A stretch of DNA of 49,887 nt from Acidobacteriaceae bacterium. GTDB lineage: Bacteria > Acidobacteriota > Terriglobia > Terriglobales > Acidobacteriaceae. The position numbers were made by a program, and so were the translations under genes. Of the stretch, positions 42,812 through 49,887 are shown one piece after another. The stretch's first letter is position 1; every line of letters begins with the position of its first letter. Under the pieces are notes generated by a model. The model worked only from the letters and a program-made list of their open reading frames with translations. It did no database searches and was not told the origin of the DNA. The DNA lies in the NCBI GenBank assembly GCA_003165795.1, contig PMWW01000149.1:735-50621 (forward strand). Reading direction: 5' to 3'.

Positions 42812-43996
42812 ATGCAACGCAGATCATTTCTGAAGGGGACAGGAGCTGTTATCGTCGCCGTTGCCGGCGGTGGAGTCTGGCGCGCCTACGACCAGGGCGT
42901 CTTCAGCGTCGGCGAAGGTCCGGCTTACGAACCCTGGAAAGACTGGCGCAAAGATTCGAATGATGGATCGCCCCTCGTGCTGGTGCGGGCTGCGATTCTA
43001 GCGGCCAGCCCGCACAACACGCAGCCGTGGCTTTTCAAAGTAACCAATTCGTCGATTGAGTTGTATATCGACACCCAAAGGAACGTCGGGGCGCTCGATC
43101 CCTACTTGCGGGAAGAGCACATTGGGATGGGCTGTGCACTGGAGAACCTGATGCTGGCCGCGACCGCCAATGGCTACGCTGCCACCGTTTCGCTGGTTCC
43201 GGGAGAGCTGGGGCCGATCTCCGCCGATCCGCCTCCGAAGCTGGTCGCGCGTGTAGATCTCGCCCGCAGCAATCGCCAGCAAAGCGATCTTTATGATGCG
43301 ATTCCGCGACGCCATACGAATCGCAGTGCCTACCTCCCGCAGAAAGCCATCCCGCCTGAGTTCATCGACTCTCTCCACCGCTTGACCAGCGACGAACCAG
43401 ACGTCAAGATTTTTCTCTTCACGGCAGAGGCCGATCGAAAACGGATCGCGGAGATAAGCTCGGCGGCGAACTCCGAACTTTACTCCGATCCAGCCGTAAC
43501 TCGCGGCAGCGATCGCTGGATTCACACCAACTGGAGTGCGATCCAGAAACATCGCGACGGCCTTACGCCTGATGCCTTCGGGGCGCCGCCGATAGCGACT
43601 GCCATGATCAAGATGATGCCGGTGCGGATGCTGAAATGGGCGGCGTCGCGCGGCCCGAAGGACGGCTATTCGCGGTTGATGTTGAGTGCGCCTTTGATTG
43701 GCATCCTTGCGGTGCCTGATCGGTATGGCCAGCCAGACTGCCTGCGTGCTGGCAGAATTTGGCAGCGAGCGCACTTGCTGGCGACCGCTCGGGGCGTTGC
43801 CGGCCGACCTTGCAATGAGGCAGTGGAAATGATCGACCACGAGAAGTCGCTGGGAGAACCGCCGAAACGAGCCGGTCTGCTTGCCGAAATCATCGGTGAC
43901 ACCAAGTGGCAGCCGACCTTTGTTTTCTACATGGGCTATTCCAAATGGACCGCCCGAGCTAGCCCGCGTCGGCCAGTTAAAGATGTGGTTGTCTAA
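42812..43996 (+). CDS. Tat-exported Acg-like nitroreductase
   Basis: A 394-residue protein with a twin-arginine signal (MQRRSFLKGTGAVIVAVAGG), so it is exported folded, presumably with FMN. The body shows RAAILAASPHNTQPW (the nitroreductase flavin-site opening), RRHTNRSAY and the C-terminal GRPCNEAVEM, matching the Acg/Rv3131-like branch of the nitroreductase superfamily. These bind FMN and may act as flavin stores or reductases. The start is ATG 42812; the longer frame from 42719 hides the signal. Confidence 0.82.
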   Translation: MQRRSFLKGTGAVIVAVAGGGVWRAYDQGVFSVGEGPAYEPWKDWRKDSNDGSPLVLVRAAILAASPHNTQPWLFKVTNSSIELYIDTQRNVGALDPYLREEHIGMGCALENLMLAATANGYAATVSLVPGELGPISADPPPKLVARVDLARSNRQQSDLYDAIPRRHTNRSAYLPQKAIPPEFIDSLHRLTSDEPDVKIFLFTAEADRKRIAEISSAANSELYSDPAVTRGSDRWIHTNWSAIQKHRDGLTPDAFGAPPIATAMIKMMPVRMLKWAASRGPKDGYSRLMLSAPLIGILAVPDRYGQPDCLRAGRIWQRAHLLATARGVAGRPCNEAVEMIDHEKSLGEPPKRAGLLAEIIGDTKWQPTFVFYMGYSKWTARASPRRPVKDVVV

Positions 43997-44045
43997 TAGC
44001 CAGAAAGGTACGATGGCGGGGTATTGAAGCCGCCGGGAGAGAGAG

Positions 44046-44480
44046 ATGAGCGGAACCGGCTGGAGGATTACAGTTGTCCTGCTGCTGAGCGCCTTGGGCG
44101 CCGCTGCCCAAGCTGCTGTCGTGGAACCGGCCCTTTCGGCGGCCGAGCAGGCGGTTGTGGGCCGCCAGATAGCGACACTAAAGTCGGCAACCGATCGTCA
44201 GGTTGCGGAGGAGTGGAGCAACGCCAAGAAGATTGCGGAGTTGATATGCCGGCCCGCGGCGCTGCCCGTCCTGAAGAAGCAAGCCAAAGGAGTGGACCGG
44301 GTATTTCTCGGGACCGACGCGGCGGCAAGCTTGACGCTGGACAGCAATCAACGTTTGACCGGCAGCGGAACGTTTCGTACTCCCCAGGGCTGGCAGGATT
44401 TTACGTTTAGCTGCGAGGTGAATCCGGAGACAGGAAAAGTAACGGGATTCGAGACCAAGCCGCTTCCGGCGCGACCGTGA
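44046..44480 (+). CDS. small secreted protein, DUF930-like
   Basis: A 144-residue protein with signal peptide (MSGTGWRITVVLLLSALGAAAQAA). The mature part is a helix with LICRPAALPVLKKQAKGVDR and a short beta domain GSGTFRTPQGWQDFTFSCEV. The two cysteines could form a disulphide. It weakly recalls DUF930 proteins; function unknown. GAGAGAGAG precedes the ATG. Confidence 0.6.
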   Translation: MSGTGWRITVVLLLSALGAAAQAAVVEPALSAAEQAVVGRQIATLKSATDRQVAEEWSNAKKIAELICRPAALPVLKKQAKGVDRVFLGTDAAASLTLDSNQRLTGSGTFRTPQGWQDFTFSCEVNPETGKVTGFETKPLPARP

Positions 44481-44631
44481 ATCCATTGCCGATGTCGCAT
44501 GCATCTGGTCTCAGCGCTACTGGATGCGGAATGCGGCCACCCGCCAGCGATCGCCGCGCTGCTCGATGTCGAAACGATGGCCCTGCCTGCAGGAAAGTCG
44601 AGCCGAGCCACTAGCTTCCGCGCGCGCTTGA

Positions 44632-44660
44632 TTGCCGCCGTGCCTCCAGAACGGTACACT
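44632..44660 (+). promoter_or_regulatory. candidate promoter of DAHP synthase gene
   Basis: TTGCCG (44632-44637), 17-base spacer, TACACT (44655-44660), about 22 bases before the start codon. Spacing is ideal. Confidence 0.5.
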
Positions 44661-44682
44661 AGGCCATTACAAGGGGTCTCTC

Positions 44683-45777
44683 ATGCTTATTGTTATGAAG
44701 GCGAATGCCAGCCAAGAGCAGGTGCGCAGCGTCTGCGAAAAGATCGAGAGCTTCGGCTTTCGCGCGCACTCTATTCCCGGAGCGCAACGCACCGCCATCG
44801 GCATCACCGGCAACGAGATGGAGCTCGATCCCGGCACATTCGACGAAATGGCGGGGGTGCAGGAAGTCATTCGCGTCAGCAAGCCCTACAAGCTGGTGAG
44901 CCGCGACCTGAAGGAAGAAAAGACGGTGGTGCGCTTCCCCAATTCGGAGGCGACCGTGGGCGGCGTTGAAGTCGCCGTTATGGCCGGGCCATGCGCCATT
45001 GAAAGCCGCGAGCAGGCGCTGACCACCGCCGAACTTGTGGCCCGCGCCGGCGCGCGCTTCTTTCGTGGAGGCGCTTATAAGCCGCGCACCTCGCCCTACT
45101 CGTTTCAGGGATTGGCTGAGGACGGTCTGAAGATCCTGGCCGAAATCCGCGACCGCTTCGGTCTGCTGATCGTCACCGAAGCGGTGGATAACGAGTCGCT
45201 CGAACTGGTGGAGAAGTATGCTGACATGATTCAGATTGGCGCGCGCAACATGCAGAACTTTTCGCTGCTGAAGCGTGCCGGGCGGGCGCGCAAGCCGGTG
45301 TTGTTGAAGCGCGGCATGTCGGCGACGCTGGAAGAGTTTCTGATGGCCGCCGAATACGTCATGAGCGAGGGCAACTACAATGTGGTGCTGTGCGAGCGCG
45401 GAGTGCGCACCTTCGCCGACCACACTCGCAACACGCTGGACCTGAGCGTGGTGCCCGCAGTGCAGCGCTTGAGCCACCTGCCGATCATCGTCGATCCCAG
45501 CCACGGCACCGGCAAGCGCAATAAGGTGACGCCGCTATCGCGCGCCGCGGTTGCGGTAGGGGCCGATGGCCTGATCATCGAAGTTCATCCCGATCCCGAT
45601 CGCGCGCTCAGCGACGGAAAGCAGTCGCTCTTCCCCGACCAGTTCGACCAGCTCATGGTCGAGATTCGACAGATCGCCAACGTACTTGGCCGCTCGGTTG
45701 CCGCCACCGTTCCCAATCCTGGAGCGCGCCGTCCCACTCCGGTTAGCACGGCTTCGGGAACGGCTGCCGCTCGCTAA
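44683..45777 (+). CDS. aroF: 3-deoxy-7-phosphoheptulonate synthase
   Basis: First enzyme of the shikimate pathway (PEP plus erythrose-4-phosphate). The 364 residues comprise an N-terminal ferredoxin-like regulatory domain (residues 1-75, [14 protein letters not shown]) as in Thermotoga-type DAHP synthases, then the TIM barrel with [49 protein letters not shown] and [11 protein letters not shown] 25-residue Pro/Ser/Thr-rich C-terminal tail is extra. The start is ATG 44683 with AAGGGG upstream. The stop overlaps the next gene by one base (TAATG). Confidence 0.95.
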   Translation: MLIVMKANASQEQVRSVCEKIESFGFRAHSIPGAQRTAIGITGNEMELDPGTFDEMAGVQEVIRVSKPYKLVSRDLKEEKTVVRFPNSEATVGGVEVAVMAGPCAIESREQALTTAELVARAGARFFRGGAYKPRTSPYSFQGLAEDGLKILAEIRDRFGLLIVTEAVDNESLELVEKYADMIQIGARNMQNFSLLKRAGRARKPVLLKRGMSATLEEFLMAAEYVMSEGNYNVVLCERGVRTFADHTRNTLDLSVVPAVQRLSHLPIIVDPSHGTGKRNKVTPLSRAAVAVGADGLIIEVHPDPDRALSDGKQSLFPDQFDQLMVEIRQIANVLGRSVAATVPNPGARRPTPVSTASGTAAAR

Positions 45778-46958
45778 TGGCGACCGCGTGGCCGTGCCGC
45801 AGCAGTTCGCGATTGGGGGTGTCTCGGCTGCTACTTCTCGCCATCGCGCTGACTGCAACGGCGTGCCATCAGCGTAAAACGGTTGGGCCCGGATACCATG
45901 AGTACGCCTACGTCACCAACGGCAAGAGTAACTCAGTCAGCGTTCTCGATCTGCTGCAGCTACGCAACGTGAAGACCATCGCGGTCGGCGTGGGACCGAC
46001 CGGGGTCACGGCCAGTCCCACGCGCAATGAGATCTACGTCGCCAATGCCGATTCCAACAACATCAGCATCATCGACGCCGAGAGCGAACAGGTGGTCGCC
46101 GTCATCGGGGTTCATCGCGCGCCCTACTACGTTTCGGTTTCGTCCGATGGCAAGCGTGCCTATGTTGCCAATTCAGGTTCGGCGAATGTTTCGGTGATCG
46201 ATCTCGCCAAGCGTGCCGTGATCGCGACTATTCCAGTCGGGGGTGCGCCCGGACTGGCAAGGGTTGCGCCGGACGGCAAACTCGCCGTCGCCAGCAATCG
46301 GACCGACAACAGTGTCACCATCATCGATACGGAGAAGCTCAGGGTGCGCGGCACCGTGTCGGTATGCCAGCAACCGCAGGACATGGTTATCTTGCCCGAC
46401 AGCAGCAAAGTGTTCGTGGCCTGCCCCGGCTCGAACCAGGTCGCCGCTGTCGATCTGAAATCTGACCGCCTGCTGGCGTATCTTGACGTGGGGCAATTGC
46501 CCGCGCAACTCACCCTCAAGCCGGACGGCGGCGAGCTGTTCGTGGGCAACTTCAACAGCAATAGCTTCTCGATCATCGAAACCGGGAACAACGAGGTTGG
46601 AGGCAGCTACCTGATCGGCAGCAATCCGTCGCATGGCGTTGTTACCTCCGACAACGGCTTGCTGTACATGAGCAATTTCGGATCGGACTCGGTGAGCGTT
46701 TACGCCATCGACGAAGGCCGCGTGATCGGCTCGGTGCAGGTCGGCAGCCATCCTGACGCGTTGGCGCTTACGCCCGATGAGGCGCACCTGCTGGTGGTGG
46801 ATTCGCGGTCCGGCGACGTCGCCGTGGTGCGCACGGTGAAGACGCAAGACAACTCGAAGATCAGTGCCGATCGCGCGTTGGTGACGTTGATTCCCGTGGG
46901 CAACCAGCCCAACGATATCGTGATCAAGGCCTTCCAGGTGGGAAAAAAGAGCCGTTAG
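45777..46958 (+). CDS. YVTN beta-propeller lipoprotein
   Basis: A 393-residue lipoprotein: signal RLGVSRLLLLAIALTATAC with lipobox TAC. Seven YncE/YVTN-type 40-residue repeats follow (AYVTNGKSNSVSVLDL, IYVANADSNNISIIDA, AYVANSGSANVSVIDL and so on), forming a periplasmic beta-propeller. The first 12 residues are unusually basic, so an internal start is possible. Translationally coupled to aroF (TAATG). Ligand unknown. Confidence 0.85.
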   Translation: MATAWPCRSSSRLGVSRLLLLAIALTATACHQRKTVGPGYHEYAYVTNGKSNSVSVLDLLQLRNVKTIAVGVGPTGVTASPTRNEIYVANADSNNISIIDAESEQVVAVIGVHRAPYYVSVSSDGKRAYVANSGSANVSVIDLAKRAVIATIPVGGAPGLARVAPDGKLAVASNRTDNSVTIIDTEKLRVRGTVSVCQQPQDMVILPDSSKVFVACPGSNQVAAVDLKSDRLLAYLDVGQLPAQLTLKPDGGELFVGNFNSNSFSIIETGNNEVGGSYLIGSNPSHGVVTSDNGLLYMSNFGSDSVSVYAIDEGRVIGSVQVGSHPDALALTPDEAHLLVVDSRSGDVAVVRTVKTQDNSKISADRALVTLIPVGNQPNDIVIKAFQVGKKSR

Positions 46959-47094
46959 ATGAAATGGCGCCGCCTTTCGTATTCCACGGGGGACCGAAGC
47001 CCAGCAAGAAGTTTGAAGGTCACAGTCGCGCCGGTTCTGGATGAAGAGCAGTGGGCCGGGCTACCGCAGAGCGGCGCGGGCGACACACAGCGGG

Positions 47095-47124
47095 TTGACT
47101 TTGTGACCCTGCCACGGGCACAAT
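47095..47124 (+). promoter_or_regulatory. candidate promoter of metallothionein gene
   Basis: TTGACT (47095-47100), 18-base spacer, CACAAT (47119-47124), about 34 bases before the start. Confidence 0.4.
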
Positions 47125-47157
47125 TCCGCCTGAGCTTTTCGTAAGAAGGAGACCATG

Positions 47158-47313
47158 ATGGCAGAATCTGAAGCAAAGATGTGTGCGCACGAACCGTGCC
47201 AGTGCACGGTTCCCGCAGGTCAAAATTATTGCAGCGACTCTTGCCGGGATGCGGGATCGAAAGAGGTCGAGATCGCTTGCCAGTGCGACCATCCCGCTTG
47301 TCCGCTGACCTAG
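47158..47313 (+). CDS. bacterial metallothionein (SmtA-like)
   Basis: A 51-residue protein with eight cysteines and two histidines. Its pattern is MCAHEPCQC, then NYCSDSC and ACQCDHPAC, the CxHxxCxC...YCSxxC...CxCxHxxC frame of cyanobacterial and pseudomonad SmtA/BmtA metallothioneins, which bind zinc or cadmium. AAGGAG (47146-47151) is 6 bases before ATG 47158; ATG 47155 is an alternative. The frame is short and easily missed. No smtB repressor in the window. Confidence 0.85.
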   Translation: MAESEAKMCAHEPCQCTVPAGQNYCSDSCRDAGSKEVEIACQCDHPACPLT

Positions 47314-47361
47314 AGGACCGTTCTTCACCGCCCTCACTCATTCGGGAACCAAGCCCAAGAA

Positions 47362-47381
47362 GCCGGAGTTGGCGCTCCGGC
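47362..47381. repeat. palindromic repeat, loop TTGGCG
   Basis: GCCGGAG-TTGGCG-CTCCGGC followed by CTCAC; partner of the copy at 37232-37251. The surrounding spacer 47314-47602 holds no gene. Confidence 0.65.
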
Positions 47382-47531
47382 TCACACCTCAGCTGGCGAA
47401 AAACCTAGCTTGGCATATCCATCAACCAGCACCGTACCGCAACCCTTGGTTCTCACCACCCGATAATTGCGCAGACCTCAGCGTAGCGCGTAATCCTGCG
47501 GATCGCTCTAGTTTGACCGGGCAGGCTTCTC

Positions 47532-47545
47532 TTTTGTGCACAAAA
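47532..47545. promoter_or_regulatory. perfect palindrome TTTTGTGCACAAAA
   Basis: A 14-base palindrome 57 bases before the start of the small membrane protein, with CACAAT (47560-47565) 14 bases further on. Possible operator. Confidence 0.4.
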
Positions 47546-47602
47546 ACCGGCGGTTGTAGCACAATAGAGTTTCCGCGTCATTACTCATCTCTTGGGGGAC
47601 GA

Positions 47603-48019
47603 ATGTCAGTCAAGCAAAGCCGTGGCAAGAATCAACCATCGTTGGAACTTCGACCGTTTGACCGCCTGACCCTTGCATTGATTGGGTTGGGAGTGATATT
47701 CGCTTCCCTTGGTCTTGGCGAAGCCGTCTACCGGCTCGCCTTCTCCGATTTCGATGGAGCCACCGACCGTCTTCCCATCGAAATGTTGTTCGGCCTGGCA
47801 TTTGCCTGGATAACCACCAAGGTTGCCAAGAGACTCTACCAGCACCGAATCGAGGCCTCCGCCAGAATCAACTTGATCTGGGACCGGAACCACAAGATCC
47901 GTCATGCGGTAGAAGCCATCGCGCCCGTGCCATATCCCGGCCACCAGCAAGCGATCCGGGTGATTCGCGAGGAGGTGGACCGCATCGAATGGGCACTGGC
48001 CGACATAATGCCGCGATAA
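47603..48019 (+). CDS. small two-helix membrane protein
   Basis: A 138-residue protein with two membrane helices (LTLALIGLGVIFASLGLGEA, then MLFGLAFAWITTKVA) and a cytoplasmic His/Arg-rich C-terminal helix. No family recognised. GGGGG is 4 bases before ATG 47603, which decides the start; the frame is open to 47369 but that covers a repeat. Function unknown. Confidence 0.65.
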   Translation: MSVKQSRGKNQPSLELRPFDRLTLALIGLGVIFASLGLGEAVYRLAFSDFDGATDRLPIEMLFGLAFAWITTKVAKRLYQHRIEASARINLIWDRNHKIRHAVEAIAPVPYPGHQQAIRVIREEVDRIEWALADIMPR

Positions 48020-48271
48020 TCCCACATGGGCGCGATTTCTAGTTGACGCCTCCTCGTTCGGCAGCCCCATCGTCTCCGCAATGGCGAGGGGCGGCCCCGC
48101 TATGGCAACACTCGATGACTTCTTACGACCAGACCCCTACCTGCAACGCAGCCGCCCTGCGGACGGAGGCCGCAGTCCATTTGATCTGCGCGCCCACTTG
48201 AACCGGCAACCTCACTTTGGCGAAGCAGGGTCGAAGCGCGTCGCCGGGGGAGTTGGGCCTCCAGTTGCGTG

Positions 48272-49051
48272 TTACGGGCGAACTGGAGTTTCAGGATCGG
48301 TCGCCAACAGCTGGGGAAGCTTGTAATCGAGATACTGGATGGTGAGTACGGCCTTACCGCCGAGCCGCACATCGGTAATGGTGCGGTTAAACGCGGGCAG
48401 GTAGAACTCGCCGATTTTCTGATACTGATGATGGATTTGCGAACGTACGGTCCAGAACGACGGGTTCTTCGCCGGCTCAGCCTCGATGCGTCTAACCGCG
48501 AAATCCTGGGAATCGATCCAGATCGTTCCCCGGTACAGAAACTTGGTTTCACGCAATGGTTCAACCCGCATCACGTAAAGCGGCCGTCCCTCACCGGCAT
48601 CGCACCCGAGCAAAGAAAAACGATAGTTCGCAGTGCTGAGCGCCACTGCGTCACGGTTAGCTTCATCGGAGGCGGCTTGCTGCTCGGACTGCAGCAGCTT
48701 ATGAAGAACGTGATTGCGGAGGAGACGTGATCCCGACTCCGAAATCACGGTGAATTCCTTGGCCCCAGGCGCCGTGTAGGAAGCCTTCACCTGCATGTGG
48801 GCGCTAAGCGCGGAAGGCAATCCGGTGTAGTCCAGGTTGTATTGCCGGATTGAATCGAAGTGGCGCAGCTTTTGCGCGCGCTCGGCGTTGCGGCCCATGA
48901 GTCGGGCCACAACCGCGTCGCCGGGAAGGTTGAGTTCGGCGGGGCACGGAACTGGCGCGGCGCTTGGCCCGGTCGCCGAAGCGGCGCTCCCGGCGAGCAG
49001 TAGGACCCCGATGCACAGCCACCAATGAACTGAAAGTTTGATTGGGCCCAT
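48272..49051 (-). CDS. secreted LolA-like protein
   Basis: A 259-residue protein with signal peptide (WWLCIGVLLLAGSAASATG). The mature part shows the half-barrel pattern of LolA/LppX-type outer-membrane lipoprotein-sorting proteins (RQYNLDYTGLPSALSAHMQV, FLYRGTIWIDSQDFAVRRIE, KIGEFYLPAF). Probably periplasmic and lipid-binding; exact ligand unknown. Two cysteines (PVPCP, LLGCDAG) may form a disulphide. Confidence 0.75.
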   Translation of the reverse strand: MGPIKLSVHWWLCIGVLLLAGSAASATGPSAAPVPCPAELNLPGDAVVARLMGRNAERAQKLRHFDSIRQYNLDYTGLPSALSAHMQVKASYTAPGAKEFTVISESGSRLLRNHVLHKLLQSEQQAASDEANRDAVALSTANYRFSLLGCDAGEGRPLYVMRVEPLRETKFLYRGTIWIDSQDFAVRRIEAEPAKNPSFWTVRSQIHHQYQKIGEFYLPAFNRTITDVRLGGKAVLTIQYLDYKLPQLLATDPETPVRP

Positions 49052-49229
49052 CCTCGGAACCAGGTTCTACTTTAAACGGATACGGTCGTAGCCGCGAGCG
49101 CAATGGCCGGTTTTCGTAAGAGGGACCACTTCTTCGATAACAATTCCCAGTACCTCAATCCCAGGCCGTAGCGATTGCGCGGCAGATCGCGGATGCAGCA
49201 CAGGAATGCCCGCGCCCATGACCTGGGGA

Positions 49230-49258
49230 TTGAATTTATCTAGGTACTTAAGTATATT
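49230..49258 (+). promoter_or_regulatory. promoter of RHH gene, predicted leaderless
   Basis: TTGAAT (49230-49235), 17-base spacer, TATATT (49253-49258). The expected transcription start falls on the A of ATG 49265. The palindrome TACTTAAGTA (49245-49254) overlaps the -10, and no ribosome site exists. Confidence 0.6.
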
Positions 49259-49264
49259 GGTACC

Positions 49265-49534
49265 ATGGTCGCAAATGCAAAACCTCCCATTGTCGTCGAG
49301 CGGGTCCAGACCGGCGTCCGCATGGAGAAGCGCCTGCTCAAGGTGCTGAAAGGGCTGGCGGAGCTGAAGGACCTGACGCTGGGCGATTTGCTGGAAGGAA
49401 TCGTCTTGCATGCCTTCGAGGGCAAGGCCCCTTTTTCTCCCCAGACCCTCAAGGAGATTGAAAAGCTGCGCAACATTTACGGACTGACTCTTAGAGCCGC
49501 GGACAGCCACCAACTAAAGGAGCAGCAACGATGA
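49265..49534 (+). CDS. ribbon-helix-helix-like regulator
   Basis: An 89-residue basic protein. TGVRMEKRLLKVLKGLAELK followed by DLTLGDLLEGIVLHAFEG fits an RHH fold (strand TGVRMEK, two helices), with an N-terminal extension. It probably binds DNA as a dimer and could bind the palindrome overlapping its own promoter. The stop overlaps the next start by four bases (ATGA), so the two genes are translationally coupled. A toxin-antitoxin type or simple regulator role is open. Confidence 0.7.
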   Translation: MVANAKPPIVVERVQTGVRMEKRLLKVLKGLAELKDLTLGDLLEGIVLHAFEGKAPFSPQTLKEIEKLRNIYGLTLRAADSHQLKEQQR

Positions 49535-49887
49535 ACGCTTGCCATGCCTTATTCGCAATTGGATTTACGTTAGCCATTGTCTCCACTTCCCTACCCGCGC
49601 AAGAGGCGGCAGCTTCTGCCGCGCTGGCCCACACTCGCACGGAATTCAAGATAACAGTGGACGCGCCTTTCGAGCAGACGGCTCCGCTCTTCGGCGCCAA
49701 TGAGGAGCGCAAGTGGGCGCCAGACTGGGATCCGCAATTCGTCTATCCCAGCCCGGCGCACGATCAGCCAGGCATGGTCTTTCAGGTGGCGCACGAACAT
49801 TTTTCCAGCGTGTGGATCAATACGGCTTTCGACCTCGCCGCCGGACACATCCAATATGCCTATGTGCTGAACGACGCGATGACCACG
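49531..49887 (+). CDS. secreted SRPBCC-like protein (truncated by window end)
   Basis: 119 codons to the window end. A signal peptide (MNACHALFAIGFTLAIVSTSLPAQ) is followed by FKITVDAPFEQTAPLFG, the opening of a START/SRPBCC-type lipid or ligand-binding fold. Then KWAPDWDPQFVYP and FQVAHEHFSSVWI. Coupled to the RHH gene by ATGA overlap. Rest of gene lies outside the window. Confidence 0.65.
   Translation, partial: MNACHALFAIGFTLAIVSTSLPAQEAAASAALAHTRTEFKITVDAPFEQTAPLFGANEERKWAPDWDPQFVYPSPAHDQPGMVFQVAHEHFSSVWINTAFDLAAGHIQYAYVLNDAMTT

Noticed and set aside
46959-47144. 61-codon frame directly after the YVTN lipoprotein
   Set aside because: No homology, poor ribosome site, and it contains the likely metallothionein promoter.
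48081-48326. 81-codon frame overlapping the LolA-like gene end
   Set aside because: Overlaps a better gene and shows no domain.

Overview
The window looks like chromosomal DNA from a GC-rich Gram-negative bacterium, most likely an acidobacterium (Terriglobia-like). This is an inference from four things: outer-membrane biogenesis genes (BamA/Omp85, TamB, OmpA-type lipoprotein, LolA-like protein), the Acidobacteria-type mix of small secreted proteins, DUF481 and RHH/SRPBCC genes, several families of short palindromic repeats between genes, and ordinary housekeeping genes. No database search was possible, so all names rest on recognised motifs.

Layout. 1-991 is the right-hand edge of a probable integrated element: a truncated DUF2252 gene, gene-poor sequence, and the exact 3' half of a tRNA-Val(CAC) gene (947-991), as left when a tyrosine integrase recombines in the anticodon loop. 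1053-7241 holds a membrane protein, a DUF4442 hotdog protein, an OmpA lipoprotein, uvrC and a DUF4337 protein. 7298-15988 is a minus-strand run bamA/tamA-like, surA-N-like, tamB, pcm, with almost no spacing between the first three, dedicated to outer-membrane assembly and protein repair. A ThiF/MoeB-like E1 enzyme and an MFS transporter follow. 18856-25531 is a complete ISC iron-sulfur cluster operon in the order iscR-iscS-iscU-iscA-hscB-hscA-fdx-iscX. It is interrupted by palindromic repeats after iscS and after hscA, and its HscB carries an N-terminal tetracysteine knuckle like the one in mitochondrial HSC20.

25626-34770 is mixed accessory and metabolic DNA: alpha/beta hydrolase, a broken S53 peptidase, DUF1801, DUF481, a tiny zinc-finger protein, a multi-PAS histidine kinase, galT, a class-III aminotransferase and a small secreted protein. 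34857-37740 is the most unusual stretch. The two ends of one DNA methyltransferase gene (an N-terminal piece with the DPPF motif and a C-terminal endonuclease-like piece) lie either side of a two-gene cassette, a DUF6883-like gene overlapping a TPR gene that starts with a DUF4926-like domain. The cassette appears to have replaced the methyltransferase core. Next to it is a repeat-rich zone with a 130-bp MITE-like element, palindromic repeats and a 34-bp tandem duplication.

37745-49887 returns to housekeeping and small accessory genes: cysS, an EamA transporter, a CDP-alcohol phosphatidyltransferase, an MBL-fold hydrolase, DUF1697, a Tat-exported Acg-like nitroreductase, a DAHP synthase overlapping a YVTN lipoprotein, an unlisted 51-residue metallothionein, a small membrane protein, a LolA-like secreted protein, and an RHH regulator whose predicted transcript is leaderless, coupled to an SRPBCC-like secreted protein cut by the window end. 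No CRISPR array, rRNA or intact tRNA was seen.
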